A DNA stretch of 64,000 bases from JAFGXW01 sp964634385 (GTDB lineage: Bacteria; Bacillota_I; Bacilli_A; Izemoplasmatales; Izemoplasmataceae): the NCBI GenBank assembly GCA_964634385.1, contig CAZWIZ010000002.1:62001-126000 (forward strand), read 5' to 3'. A model generated the notes under the pieces. The model was not told where the DNA came from. It did not search any database and was given only the letters and a program-made list of their open reading frames with translations. Shown in pieces: positions 32,437 through 42,115 of this stretch; positions within the stretch are counted from its first letter, which is position 1; every line of letters starts with the position of its first letter. The translations under genes and the position numbers were made by a program.

Positions 32437-35400
32437 ATGAAAAAATTAATCGATTTGTTATTTACTAAACAAAAATTAATAATAGTCCTATTCGGAATAG
32501 TACTAGCATATGGAATATACAGTTATTTTGTAATACCAAAGCAAGAAATGCCAACGTTTGATTCTCCTGGTATGGTTATCACTATTATTGCTCCAGGAGT
32601 AAATGCTAGAGATATTGAAAATCAGACAGTCTCAGATATCGAAAGATTAGTTTTAACTTACGAAGATGTTGATAATGTTAGAAGCATGATTTACGATAAT
32701 TACGCTGTAATTACTGTAATGTTTAAATATTCTTCATCCGATTCAACAGCTAAAGCTGCTGAAATCTTTGTTGATATTAACGATTTGTCACTTGATGACA
32801 ATATTAGTGAAATAAGTTACAATGCTGATTTCAATGATCCTCACATCATTTTTGCAGTTCACTCAAATACTCTTAATGATGATGAGTTAGTTAATTACAG
32901 TAAAGAATTCAGGAATGAATTATTACTAATTGATGAAATTAAAGAAGTAAAAATGGATAGTGTTTTTAATAAAGAGGTTGTTATTACATTAGATACAAAT
33001 CTTTTGAATTTATATAATTTAACTCTTTCAGACATATATAGTATTATTTATGCTAATTCGTTAGATATTCCTTTAGGCGGAATAAATACTATATACGGAA
33101 CAATTACTATTTCAAGTAATTCTACAATTAATGATATTTCAAAATTAGAAAATATGATTATTATTCCTGAAATTCCTTCAATATCTCCCCCTGTTTTATT
33201 AGGAGATTTAGGAAGTGTTGAATTAAAAGATACTAGTAATAAAATTTATGAGTTTAATAATGAACAAGCTGTTTTTCTAAGTGTTTTTTTCCATGAAGGT
33301 ATTGATTTTACAAAAATGGGAGATGAAGTAATAAATAATAAACTAGATTATTTATCAAAACAAAACAATGATAAATTAAATATTGATGAAATGTTATTTT
33401 TACCTGATTATGTAAGTGATCAAATAACTAATGTATTTTCTAGTTTACTAATAGCTGTAGTAGTTGTTATGTTAGTAGTGTTAATTGGTATAGGATTTAG
33501 AAATAGTTTCTTAATTATTGTTACTATTCCAGTAATAATATTTGGTACAATAGGTGTATTATATTTATCAGGTTATGAACTCCATAAAATGACAATTGTT
33601 GGTTTAATTGTCTCGATTGGTATTCTTGTTGATAATAGTATTGTTATAACTGAAGGAATAAAAAGAAACTTGGATAACGGACTATCTAAAGTAGAAAGTG
33701 CTAAAAAAGCTATTCTTGATAATAGTATACCTGTCTTAAGTTCAACATTAACAACAATTTCAGCTTTTTTAGTCTTAATATTACTACCAGGATTTTTGGG
33801 TGAAGTAATTAGAAGTTTTCCCATCACAGTCATAATTGCGATATCTTTAAGTTATATTGTCAGTATGATTCTAAGTCCGGTAATCGCAACAATTTTTTTA
33901 AAGGAAACTAAACCAGAAAAGATAAAAAAAGTAACAACTCATGAAAAAAATATTAAAAAATTAATTGGTGTTACTGTAAAATTACCTGTTTTATGGATAT
34001 TATTAAGTATCGGAATGTTAATAGGAAGTGTTTATTTTGCATTTAATCGTCAAGAGTTAGATTTATATCCAAATGACGAAAGAGGTGTCTTATATATTGA
34101 TTTTGAAAACAGTGTTTTAGGAGATATTCAATCAACTGAATCTCTTAAAAATTCAATAACTGAGGTATTAGATGATAATACGCATGTACAATATTATGCA
34201 AGTAGCGTTGGTGGTGATCTTCCAAACTTTCATTTTAGTGCCAATTATCTGAATGAACAGCCTCATATTGGTAGAATATATATTGATTTTGATTATAGTG
34301 AAAAAGAACTTTTAGATTATAAAAAAGAATTAGAATTAGAATTATCAGAATTAAACGCAACACTAATTACTGTTAACTTACTTGAATTAAGCCCCGCACT
34401 TCCTCCAGTTCATTTATCGCTTGAAAGCGATGATATTGCTCTATTAGATTCTGTTAGTAATGATATTTTTTCAGATATAGTTGAATTAGATTGTGTTAAA
34501 ACATACAGTATTATTCAAAATACAAAAGCTCCAAAATATATTATTACATACGATACAGAAAGAATAAGTAATAGTTACTTAACAAAAGCTCAAATAGATG
34601 AAGTTATCTCTATTAATCTAAATGGTTTAGATTTAAATGTTTTTGATTATAATAATGATACAATTAACATTAGTATCAATAGCGATATTGAAACTCTTAA
34701 TAAATTATTAGACCTTACTATTCATAGTGATACATTAGATACAGATTTCCCTTTAAGTTACTTTGTTTCTGTTGAAAACATTGTTGACTATAGTGTTATT
34801 AATCGATTTAATAATAAAGGAGTAAACTTCATTGATTTATACTACACGGATGACTCTAGTTTAAAAGAGTTAGAAAGCAATGTGAAAACAATAGTTGATA
34901 GACATGATCTTCAAGGCGTAACTGTAGATTATGGTGGAGAAAATGAAATGTTTGAAGAAATAACTGGAGATTTAATTAGAGCTACTATTATAGCTTTAGT
35001 TCTAATTTATCTAATTATGTTTATTCAATTTAAAAGTTTTATAAAGCCATTAATAGTTTATTTAACAATTCCGTTAAGTTTTACTGGATCATTTATATTT
35101 TTAATGTTGTTTAATAGTCCTATTACCGCAACTAGTTTAGTAGGTATGGTTAGTTTAATTGGTATAACGGTTAATACCGGTATTTTGCTAGTTGAATATG
35201 TTTCAAGACACCACGAGAAAGGTAGTGATGTTAAACAAGCATGTATTGACGCTGTTTATTTAAGATTCAGACCAATTATGTTGACAAGTTTTACAACAAT
35301 ACTTGGATTAATCCCGCTTTTACTTACAGGTGGTAGTTTCTTTAGACCGTTAGCCATTACTTTTATGGGAGGAGTAGTAACGAGTACTGTTCTTACTTTA

Positions 35401-35469
35401 TTTCTTGTACCTAGTGTTTATTATATGCTTTACAAAGAAAGAAACTCAAAGAAAAAAGTTAGTTCATAA
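32437..35469 (+). CDS. RND-family efflux transporter
   Basis: A 1010-residue AcrB/SwrC-like transporter. The N-terminal TM1 is followed by a large external domain (residues ~35-325), six TM segments (~330-530) including the GLIVSIGILVDNSIVITEGI region where RND pumps relay protons, a second external domain (~550-830) and six more TMs. In the first TM4-like segment the proton-relay aspartate is kept. External domains are short of AcrB insertions. Members in single-membrane bacteria (SwrC type) work without TolC; no membrane-fusion protein is adjacent. AGAGG before the ATG. Divergent tetR suggests drug, bile or lipid efflux; substrate unknown. Confidence 0.9.
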   Translation: MKKLIDLLFTKQKLIIVLFGIVLAYGIYSYFVIPKQEMPTFDSPGMVITIIAPGVNARDIENQTVSDIERLVLTYEDVDNVRSMIYDNYAVITVMFKYSSSDSTAKAAEIFVDINDLSLDDNISEISYNADFNDPHIIFAVHSNTLNDDELVNYSKEFRNELLLIDEIKEVKMDSVFNKEVVITLDTNLLNLYNLTLSDIYSIIYANSLDIPLGGINTIYGTITISSNSTINDISKLENMIIIPEIPSISPPVLLGDLGSVELKDTSNKIYEFNNEQAVFLSVFFHEGIDFTKMGDEVINNKLDYLSKQNNDKLNIDEMLFLPDYVSDQITNVFSSLLIAVVVVMLVVLIGIGFRNSFLIIVTIPVIIFGTIGVLYLSGYELHKMTIVGLIVSIGILVDNSIVITEGIKRNLDNGLSKVESAKKAILDNSIPVLSSTLTTISAFLVLILLPGFLGEVIRSFPITVIIAISLSYIVSMILSPVIATIFLKETKPEKIKKVTTHEKNIKKLIGVTVKLPVLWILLSIGMLIGSVYFAFNRQELDLYPNDERGVLYIDFENSVLGDIQSTESLKNSITEVLDDNTHVQYYASSVGGDLPNFHFSANYLNEQPHIGRIYIDFDYSEKELLDYKKELELELSELNATLITVNLLELSPALPPVHLSLESDDIALLDSVSNDIFSDIVELDCVKTYSIIQNTKAPKYIITYDTERISNSYLTKAQIDEVISINLNGLDLNVFDYNNDTINISINSDIETLNKLLDLTIHSDTLDTDFPLSYFVSVENIVDYSVINRFNNKGVNFIDLYYTDDSSLKELESNVKTIVDRHDLQGVTVDYGGENEMFEEITGDLIRATIIALVLIYLIMFIQFKSFIKPLIVYLTIPLSFTGSFIFLMLFNSPITATSLVGMVSLIGITVNTGILLVEYVSRHHEKGSDVKQACIDAVYLRFRPIMLTSFTTILGLIPLLLTGGSFFRPLAITFMGGVVTSTVLTLFLVPSVYYMLYKERNSKKKVSS

Positions 35470-35487
35470 ATTTGAACTAACTTTTTT
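35452..35487. terminator. Bidirectional terminator between RND gene and rbfA
   Basis: A 15-base perfect stem (35452-35466 with 35473-35487; core AAGTTAGTTCA) flanked by A-tract and T-tract ends both the RND transcript and the convergent rimP-rbfA operon. Confidence 0.85.
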
Positions 35488-35824
35488 TATTCGGCAATAT
35501 ATTTTTTAATCCTTCTTCAATTTTATTTCCGTAATCTAACGATTCATCATATTTAAATATTAAAGCAGGTACTTTTCTCATTTCTACTCGATGTGCTAAA
35601 GTAGTTCTAATATAAGATTTTGATCTTTCAATTGCTTTTTTAGCAGCATCTTTTTTTGTATCTTTCCCAAGAATTGTATAGTAAACAGTTAGATAACTTA
35701 AATCTTTTGTAAGTCTAACTTCAGTAATAGTAATAAAACCAATTGATTTATCTTTTACGTCTCTCATAAAGATTTCTGTTAAAGCTCTTTGAATTGTGGA
35801 TTCAAGTCTTAAATGTTTAGACAT
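35477..35824 (-). CDS. rbfA: Ribosome-binding factor A
   Basis: RbfA assists late 30S maturation at the 5' end of 16S rRNA. The 115-residue protein shows the KH-like fold with RLESTIQRALTEIFMRDVKD, GFITITEVRLTKDLSYLTVYYTI and the C-terminal PALIFKYDESLDYGNKIEEGL. Its ATG overlaps infB's stop by one base (TAATG). Last gene of the operon. Confidence 0.95.
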   Translation of the reverse strand: MSKHLRLESTIQRALTEIFMRDVKDKSIGFITITEVRLTKDLSYLTVYYTILGKDTKKDAAKKAIERSKSYIRTTLAHRVEMRKVPALIFKYDESLDYGNKIEEGLKNILPNKKS

Positions 35825-37653
35825 TATTTTTTTACTTCTCTTTCCACTGATGCTTCAAAAACATCACCAACTTTAATATCATTATATTTTTCAATCATAA
35901 TTCCACATTCATATCCTGTTTTAACTTCTTTAACATCATCTTTAAAACGTTTCAATGAAGCCATTTTACCTTCATAAACAACAATGCCTTCTCTTAAAAT
36001 ACGTACTAAACTATTTCTTTCAATAGTTCCTTCAGTAACATAACATCCAGCAATTGTTCCTACTTTAGAGATTTTGAAAGTATTTCTAACCTCAGCTTGT
36101 CCGGTAACTATTTCTTCATATACTGGATCCAGCATACCTGTTAGAGCTAATTCAATATCTTCTAATGCTTTATAAATAATATTATATAGTCTAATTTCAA
36201 TACCTTTTTCTTTAGCATGTGCTCTAATTTCAGATATTGGTCTAACATTAAATCCTAATATAATAGCTTTGGAAGCAAGTGCTAAAATAACATCAGTTTC
36301 TGTGATTGTTCCAACGCTCGCACGGATAACATCTATTTTAGCTCCTTCAACATCTATTTTATCAAGTGAAGCTTTTAATGCTTCAATAGAACCATGAGTA
36401 TCTCCTTTTAAAATAATACGTAATTCTTTTAGTTCTCCTTCACTCATTTGTTCAAATAATTCTTCTAAAGAAACAGTTTTTCCTACTCCTCTTTCAGTTT
36501 TCCAAGTACGATGAGTTCTTTCTTCGGAAATTAATCTCGCTTTTCTTTCTTCTGTGAAAACCATAAATGAATCCCCCGCTAAAGGAACATCATTAAGTCC
36601 AGTGACTTCTACAGCAGCACTAGGAATTGCACTAGTCAATCTTTGTTTAGTATCATTAACCATTGCTCTAACTCTACCAAAAGTATCTCCAGCAACTAAT
36701 ACATCACCAATTTTTAAAGTTCCATTAGCTACTAATAATGTAGCAACAGGTCCTTTACCTTTATCTAGTTTAGATTCAATAACTGTACCAACAGCTAATC
36801 TATTCGGATTAGCTTTATACTCATTAATTTCTGCGGTTAATTGAATCATTTCTAATAAATTATCAACTCCATCACCTTTTAATGCAGAAACTTCACAAAA
36901 GATAGTGTCTCCTCCCCATTCTTCAGGAACAAGTTCAAATTTCATAAGTTCTTGTTTTACTCTTTCAGGATTAGCTCCAATCATATCCATTTTATTAATT
37001 GCGACAATAATTGGTACACCTGCAGCTTTAGAATGATCAATTGCCTCTCTAGTTTGAGGCATAACTCCATCATCTGCCGCAACTACTAAAATAGTAATAT
37101 CCGTTACTTTAGCACCACGTGCTCTCATTTCTGTAAAAGCAGCATGTCCTGGTGTATCAATAAATGTAATTAATTTACCATTTTTTCTTACTTGATAAGC
37201 ACCAATATGCTGGGTAATTCCTCCGGCTTCTCCCTCAGTAACGCGTGTATTTCTAATAGTATCTAATAAAGTTGTTTTACCATGATCTACATGTCCCATA
37301 ATTGTAACAACTGGTGGTCTTTCAACTAAATCATCTTCATTATCAACAATAATCATTTCTTCAAATCTTGTTAAATCTGTTTTTATTTCATCTTCTAATG
37401 TATATCCGAAATCCATTGCGATAACTTCAATTGTTTCGCGATCAACACTTTGTGTTTGAGCAGCCATAATCCCTAGAGCCATTAATTTTTTTATTACTTC
37501 AGCTGAACTTACCCCAAGTCCTTCAGCTACATCCGCTATTATCATATCTGAACTGTAATATAAAATACCATCATTTTTAATTTGTTTTTCTTTTGGAGTA
37601 TTTGTCATTCTTGTATCTTTATGTTTAGTTTTTTTGATGTTTTTCTTAGCCAT
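35824..37653 (-). CDS. infB: Translation initiation factor IF-2
   Basis: A compact 609-residue IF2 lacking the long N-terminal linker of larger homologues. A short IF2-N domain is followed by the GTPase: G1 MGHVDHGKTTLLD, G3 DTPGHAAF, G4 NKMDM and G5 SALKGDGVD, then domains II-IV. The ATG at 37653 is chosen, with AGAGGTG 9 bases upstream; the TTG before it also lies in frame. It follows the YlxQ gene by 19 bases. Confidence 0.97.
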   Translation of the reverse strand: MAKKNIKKTKHKDTRMTNTPKEKQIKNDGILYYSSDMIIADVAEGLGVSSAEVIKKLMALGIMAAQTQSVDRETIEVIAMDFGYTLEDEIKTDLTRFEEMIIVDNEDDLVERPPVVTIMGHVDHGKTTLLDTIRNTRVTEGEAGGITQHIGAYQVRKNGKLITFIDTPGHAAFTEMRARGAKVTDITILVVAADDGVMPQTREAIDHSKAAGVPIIVAINKMDMIGANPERVKQELMKFELVPEEWGGDTIFCEVSALKGDGVDNLLEMIQLTAEINEYKANPNRLAVGTVIESKLDKGKGPVATLLVANGTLKIGDVLVAGDTFGRVRAMVNDTKQRLTSAIPSAAVEVTGLNDVPLAGDSFMVFTEERKARLISEERTHRTWKTERGVGKTVSLEELFEQMSEGELKELRIILKGDTHGSIEALKASLDKIDVEGAKIDVIRASVGTITETDVILALASKAIILGFNVRPISEIRAHAKEKGIEIRLYNIIYKALEDIELALTGMLDPVYEEIVTGQAEVRNTFKISKVGTIAGCYVTEGTIERNSLVRILREGIVVYEGKMASLKRFKDDVKEVKTGYECGIMIEKYNDIKVGDVFEASVEREVKK

Positions 37654-37671
37654 CAAAAATCACCTCTTTCT

Positions 37672-37977
37672 TTAGGAATTTAAATATTCTTTAAATTTAT
37701 TATTAAACCCCTTATCTGAAACTAATATTACTTTTCTATTTTCCTTACCAATTGCTTTGGATAATTCACTTGTTGTGAATAAATCAATAAGAATAACATT
37801 ATAATAATTAGTTTTCTTTATCATTTTGTTTTTAATATTTTCGCCAGCATCACTTGCTAAAAAGACTAAATTATCTTGTTTTTTTATTATTTCTTTTAAA
37901 ACAAATTCTTCACCTAACGTAAGTTTTCTTGCACGTTGTGCTAATCCTAATAAGTTTAATATTTTTTGTTTATTCAT
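37672..37977 (-). CDS. ylxQ: L7Ae-type ribosomal-associated protein (YlxQ)
   Basis: A 101-residue L7Ae/L30e-fold RNA-binding protein: NLLGLAQRARKLTLGEEFVLKEI and VFLASDAGENIKNKM are the family's kink-turn-binding elements. Position between ylxR and infB is that of ylxQ in Gram-positive bacteria. It overlaps ylxR by eight bases. Biological role is poorly defined. Confidence 0.88.
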   Translation of the reverse strand: MNKQKILNLLGLAQRARKLTLGEEFVLKEIIKKQDNLVFLASDAGENIKNKMIKKTNYYNVILIDLFTTSELSKAIGKENRKVILVSDKGFNNKFKEYLNS

Positions 37978-38236
37978 TTTTTAATAATTGTAATAATTCA
38001 ATATAAATTTCTTCTGGAATAACACATTCTAAATGACGTTCAAGTTTTTTTGTTTTTTGAGCTTTTAAAAATACTGCTTTATTCTTTTTTAAATAAGCTC
38101 CACGTCCATTTAATTTACCAGTTAAATCTACTTTGACAAGTCCTTCTTTGTTTTTAACTATTCTTATTAGTTCTTTTTTTGGAAGTTTTTCATTAGTGAT
38201 AACACATTTTCTTAAAGGTATTTTACGTTGTTTCAC
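37970..38236 (-). CDS. ylxR: YlxR-family protein (RnpM)
   Basis: An 88-residue YlxR protein with the family core KIPLRKCVITNEKLPKKELIRIVK and GKLNGRGAYLKK. YlxR has been linked to RNase P modulation (RnpM) and nucleoid functions. It overlaps nusA by 14 bases and ylxQ by eight, so translation is coupled through the operon. Confidence 0.92.
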   Translation of the reverse strand: MKQRKIPLRKCVITNEKLPKKELIRIVKNKEGLVKVDLTGKLNGRGAYLKKNKAVFLKAQKTKKLERHLECVIPEEIYIELLQLLKNE

Positions 38237-39302
38237 TATCTAACCTACGGTATCTTATACCTTCTTCTTTTGCTTGAGAAATGGATTTAATCTCAATCTT
38301 CCAACCACTAGACTGTGCAGCCAATTTTGCGTTTTGTCCTCTAACTCCTATAGCTGCGGTTAAGTCTTTGTCTTTAACAATAATAAGGGCTTGTTTTTTC
38401 TTTTTATCAGGATTAATAGCAATTATCTTAGCTGGTTCCATTGCGCTAGCAATTAATTCAATAGGTTTACTAGACCATTTATAGATATCAATTCTTTCAC
38501 CTTGAAGTGCTTCTAATACTTCTAATATACGAGAACCTTTATATCCTACTACTGCTCCAACTGGATCAACATTTGGATCATGAGAATAAACTGCGACTTT
38601 TGATCTATCTCCTGGATCTCGTGCAATTCCCATTATTTCAACTGTTCCATCCATTATTTCTGGACACACTTGTTCAATTAATCTTTTAACTAGGTTTTTA
38701 TCTGTTCTAGAAACAAATACTTTTGGTCCTTTTGTTGTCATTTCTACTTTTGTTATATAAACTTTTAATCGAGCTGAAACATGTATATCATCACTTTTTA
38801 ATAATTCTTTTCTTGGTAAACTAGTTTCTAAATTTTGTCCTAAATCAAGTGTTACAAAATCTTTGTTTAAAGCAACAATTTCTGTTGTAATCATTTCATT
38901 TTCTTTTTCTTTAAAAACATCATATGCTTTTTCTCTTTCAAGTTGTTTTAATCCTTGAGTTAGAATTTGTTTTGCTGATGAAGCAGCAATTCTTCCGAAG
39001 TCTTTAATTTTTTCTTTTATTGTGATTACATCTCCAAGTTTAGCACTTTTTTTTCTTTTTTTAGCTACGGCTAAAGATATTTCACCTGGATTTAAAACTT
39101 CTTTTACTACTACGTATTCAGCTGACAACATTATTTCATTTTTTTCTTCATTAAAATCAATACGTGCATTTTCAGAAGTATTATGTACTTTTTTATAGGC
39201 ATTTAAAAGTCCTCTTCCCATTACTTCTAAAATCTTTTCTTTTTCTAATCCTTTTTCAGCAGCTATCATGTCAAGCGCTCTAAAGAAATCTTTACTAATC
39301 AT
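38223..39302 (-). CDS. nusA: Transcription termination/antitermination factor NusA
   Basis: A 359-residue NusA with N-terminal RNA-polymerase-binding domain, an S1 domain (GQNLETSLPRKELL region), and KH1/KH2 domains (DPVGAVVGYKGSRILEVLEALQGERIDIYKW; AAIGVRGQNAKLAAQSSGWKIEIK). It lacks the C-terminal acidic repeats of proteobacteria, as normal for this group. Since an intrinsic terminator lies in the operon leader, NusA may feed back on its own transcription. Confidence 0.96.
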   Translation of the reverse strand: MISKDFFRALDMIAAEKGLEKEKILEVMGRGLLNAYKKVHNTSENARIDFNEEKNEIMLSAEYVVVKEVLNPGEISLAVAKKRKKSAKLGDVITIKEKIKDFGRIAASSAKQILTQGLKQLEREKAYDVFKEKENEMITTEIVALNKDFVTLDLGQNLETSLPRKELLKSDDIHVSARLKVYITKVEMTTKGPKVFVSRTDKNLVKRLIEQVCPEIMDGTVEIMGIARDPGDRSKVAVYSHDPNVDPVGAVVGYKGSRILEVLEALQGERIDIYKWSSKPIELIASAMEPAKIIAINPDKKKKQALIIVKDKDLTAAIGVRGQNAKLAAQSSGWKIEIKSISQAKEEGIRYRRLDSETT

Positions 39303-39313
39303 TTCTGTTCCTC

Positions 39314-39742
39314 CTAAAAGATAATTGTTAGTCTAATATAAGACACATCAATATAATCTATTTTTGTTATTTTATTTTTATATTTCAATTCTAATACACC
39401 ATCTTTAAAAGAAATTAGTTTTCCTTCTAAGGATTGTTCAATTGTTTTTAAATGAATTGTCTTTCCAACAGCTCTTTTAATCTCTTCACTATTTCGAAGT
39501 TCTCTTTCAGCACCAGAGGATGAAACTTCTAAATTATAAGCCTCTGTGAAAGGGTCTAAAGTATCTAATTCATCACTTAAAACTCGCGATACTTTTACAC
39601 AGTCATCAACATCAATAAAAGTATCATTTTCAATCAATACTTTCAAGACATATCCGCCATTCTCTTTTTCATAAATAACATCGTATAAATAGTATCCTAA
39701 ATTTTCAATAATCTCTTTAAATCTTTTGTTAAGTTTTTCCAT
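39314..39742 (-). CDS. rimP: Ribosome maturation factor RimP
   Basis: RimP helps assemble the 30S subunit. The 142-residue protein has YYLYDVIYEKENGGYVLKVLIE, the DDCVKVSRVLSDELD helix and EAYNLEVSSSGAERELR, characteristic of the family, with a C-terminal Sm-like barrel. AGGAGTG precedes the ATG. First gene of the operon, only about 20 bases downstream of a leader terminator. Confidence 0.94.
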   Translation of the reverse strand: MEKLNKRFKEIIENLGYYLYDVIYEKENGGYVLKVLIENDTFIDVDDCVKVSRVLSDELDTLDPFTEAYNLEVSSSGAERELRNSEEIKRAVGKTIHLKTIEQSLEGKLISFKDGVLELKYKNKITKIDYIDVSYIRLTIIF

Positions 39743-39762
39743 ATGTTCACACTCCTTTTAAC

Positions 39763-39787
39763 AAAAAAAAGGGTGGGTTTGACCCAC
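39763..39787 (-). terminator. Leader terminator/attenuator before rimP
   Basis: GTGGGT pairs with ACCCAC around CAA on the minus strand (39773-39787), followed by CC and U8. It lies downstream of the rimP promoter (39810-39838), inside the 5' leader, so it can attenuate the operon as well as end the TrmH-family gene. Confidence 0.8.
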
Positions 39788-39809
39788 TCTCTAACTCATA
39801 TGCATTTGT

Positions 39810-39838
39810 ATTTTATCACATAAAAATCTAAAAATCAA
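39810..39838 (-). promoter_or_regulatory. rimP-nusA-infB operon promoter
   Basis: Minus-strand TTGATT (39833-39838), 17-base spacer and TAAAAT (39810-39815), preceded by TG for an extended -10. It begins right after the TrmH-family stop codon and places the hairpin at 39773-39787 about 20-30 bases into the transcript. Confidence 0.65.
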
Positions 39839-39843
39839 GCATC

Positions 39844-40551
39844 TTAAATATTATTTATATAATGCATTATTATACTACCAGCTACACCTACATTTAAACT
39901 ATCAACTATACTTGTTTTAATTGATATATTTTTGTATGTTTTATGAAGTATTTCCTCTGATATTCCTTGTCCTTCATTTCCTAAAATTATAGCTATATTT
40001 TGAACGTTTTTTACTTCGGATAAAGATATACCGTTAAAAGAAGTTCCATATACAAAGTATTTCGGATATATATCAATAAAATCAGTCGTTTTCATAGTAA
40101 TAATATTTAAATGAAAAATCGCTCCCTGTGTACTTCTAATAACTTTACTGTTGTATAAATCAACAGTATTATCTAATATAATTGTGTTAAATTCAAAAGC
40201 TAATGCACTTCTTAGTAAAGTTCCTAAGTTACCAGGATCTTGGATATTATCTAAAATTAGAACTCTATTAGATATTATATTTTTATTAACTTTACGACAA
40301 ACACATAATACTTTTTGTGGTGATTTAGTTGTTGAAAGCTTCGCTAAAATACGTTCGCTAACATAATATACATTTTCACCTTTTATGGCTTTATCAGTAG
40401 TGAAAATATTTTCTATAATATTGAATTCACTTGCTTCTTCATATAAATGATATCCTTCAATTATAAATTTACCATATGAATCTCGATATTTTTTTTGATG
40501 CAATTTAACAGTTTGTTTTATTAAAGAATTATTTACACTTGTTATATCCAA
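39844..40551 (-). CDS. TrmH/SpoU-family RNA 2'-O-methyltransferase
   Basis: A ~235-residue SPOUT methyltransferase. The N-terminal substrate-binding domain (KYRDSYGKFIIEGYHLYEEA) precedes the SPOUT knot motifs: motif 1 LDNIQDPGNLGTLLRSALAF, motif 2 IILGNEGQGISEEI and motif 3 SLNVGVAGSIIMHYI. I chose the TTG at 40551 as start, 6 bases after AGGTG; the GTG nine bases upstream forms part of that site. Likely methylates 23S rRNA or tRNA; the target is unknown. Confidence 0.88.
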   Translation of the reverse strand: MDITSVNNSLIKQTVKLHQKKYRDSYGKFIIEGYHLYEEASEFNIIENIFTTDKAIKGENVYYVSERILAKLSTTKSPQKVLCVCRKVNKNIISNRVLILDNIQDPGNLGTLLRSALAFEFNTIILDNTVDLYNSKVIRSTQGAIFHLNIITMKTTDFIDIYPKYFVYGTSFNGISLSEVKNVQNIAIILGNEGQGISEEILHKTYKNISIKTSIVDSLNVGVAGSIIMHYINNI

Positions 40552-40651
40552 AAAGATCACCTCTAATAGTATTATAACATATTTTTATCACTTACCTTTT
40601 CATTCTATATATAAAGGATAAATATAATTAATAAATTAATATATTTACTAC

Positions 40652-40679
40652 TTGACCTTTTTAAAAAAAGTTGTATAAT
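40652..40679 (+). promoter_or_regulatory. Promoter of CoA-disulfide-reductase-like gene
   Basis: TTGACC (40652-40657), 16-base spacer and perfect TATAAT (40674-40679), 45 bases before the ATG. Confidence 0.65.
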
Positions 40680-40723
40680 TTAATTGGTTTTAGAAATAAA
40701 CTACTTATAGAAGGAGGATACAA

Positions 40724-42085
40724 ATGAAAAAATTAAATATGAATGTCGTCGTAATTGGTGGTAGTGCTGCTGGATTAGTTGCGGCAATGACTTCGAAATC
40801 TTTTTACCCAGAAAAATCAGTTATGGTTATAAGAAAAGAACCAAAGGTTATGATTCCTTGTGGAATTCCTTATATTTTCGGAACACTTGGAACATCAGAT
40901 AAGAATGTATTGCCTGATGGTGGATTATTAAAACTAGGTATATCAATAAAAGTTGATACAGTCAATGATATTAATGTTGAAAATCATACTGTAAGAACGG
41001 ATGATGACACTGTTATTACATACGAAAGATTAATTATAGCAACTGGTTCACAACCATCTATTCCAAAATTTATTGCTGGAACTGATTTAGATAATGTTTT
41101 TACTGTTCCAAAAAACAAAGAATATTTAGATCATTTCCATTCTAAACTAGATAAACTTAAAAAAATAGCTGTTATAGGTGCTGGGTTTATTGGAGTTGAG
41201 ATGTCTGATGAATTAAATAAAAGAGGCAATGATGTAACATTAATTGAAATCGAAAAACATATTTTAGGTGCTGCTTTCGATGAGGATTCTTCAGTTATTG
41301 GTGAAACATTATTAACAGAAAGAGGTATCAAATTATTACTTGGCGTTGGAGTTAAAGCTATCCAAGGTAACGGAAAAGTAGAATCAATACTATTAAATAA
41401 TGGAGAGATAATTGAAGTAGACGCTGTTGTATTATCAACTGGATATGTTCCTAATACTAGTTTGGCTAAAGCTGCCGGAATCAGTATTAATAAAAATGGA
41501 TGTATAAAATGTGATGCTTATATGAGAACACATCAAAAAGATATCTTTACAGTTGGTGATTGTGCTCAAAAACGAGATTTCATAACAGGAAAATTAACAC
41601 CAATCATGTTAGCTTCTACAGCTTGTGCAGAAGCACGTATTGCTGCGATGAACTTATATAATTTATCTACAATTAAAACATTCAATGGAACTATTAGTAT
41701 TTATTCAACTAATATTGGAGATACAACATTTGGTGTTGCAGGAATTACTGAATCACGAGCAAAAGAAGAAGGATTTGATATTATTATTGGATCATTTAAA
41801 GGAATGGATAGACATCCAGGAAAACTAAATAATCCTCATTATCAATCTGTAAAACTAGTAGTAGCAAAATACTCTGGATTAGTTTTAGGAGGAGAAATTG
41901 TCGGTGGTGTAAGTGCTGGTGAATTAACAAATGTTTTAGGATTCGTAATTCAAAACAAGATGACAGTAACTGATTTGTTATGTTCTCAAATTGGTACTCA
42001 ACCAATGTTAACGGCTTCTCCTGCGGCTTACCCATTAATCAAAGCTGCTGAATCTATCGCAAAACAATTAATTTGTAAATGTTAG
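40724..42085 (+). CDS. CoA-disulfide reductase/NADH oxidase-like flavoprotein
   Basis: A 453-residue FAD- and NAD(P)H-dependent disulfide oxidoreductase. FAD motif VVIGGSAAGLVAA at the N-terminus, single redox Cys46 in MIPCGIPY (the CoADR/Nox/Npr type), NAD motif AVIGAGFIGVEMSDEL near residue 150, second FAD motif DIFTVGDCAQ and a dimerisation domain. Related enzymes reduce CoA disulfide, polysulfide or oxygen; the PCGIPY context favours CoA-disulfide or polysulfide reduction. In an anaerobe this would guard thiols or remove oxygen. Monocistronic, with own promoter, AGGAGG and terminator. Exact substrate unresolved. Confidence 0.82.
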   Translation: MKKLNMNVVVIGGSAAGLVAAMTSKSFYPEKSVMVIRKEPKVMIPCGIPYIFGTLGTSDKNVLPDGGLLKLGISIKVDTVNDINVENHTVRTDDDTVITYERLIIATGSQPSIPKFIAGTDLDNVFTVPKNKEYLDHFHSKLDKLKKIAVIGAGFIGVEMSDELNKRGNDVTLIEIEKHILGAAFDEDSSVIGETLLTERGIKLLLGVGVKAIQGNGKVESILLNNGEIIEVDAVVLSTGYVPNTSLAKAAGISINKNGCIKCDAYMRTHQKDIFTVGDCAQKRDFITGKLTPIMLASTACAEARIAAMNLYNLSTIKTFNGTISIYSTNIGDTTFGVAGITESRAKEEGFDIIIGSFKGMDRHPGKLNNPHYQSVKLVVAKYSGLVLGGEIVGGVSAGELTNVLGFVIQNKMTVTDLLCSQIGTQPMLTASPAAYPLIKAAESIAKQLICKC

Positions 42086-42115
42086 CCTTCTAATAGAATG
42101 ATATAAAACTCTAAT

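Noticed and set aside
36554..36844. 96-codon plus-strand frame inside infB
   Set aside because: Antisense shadow of the conserved IF2 gene.
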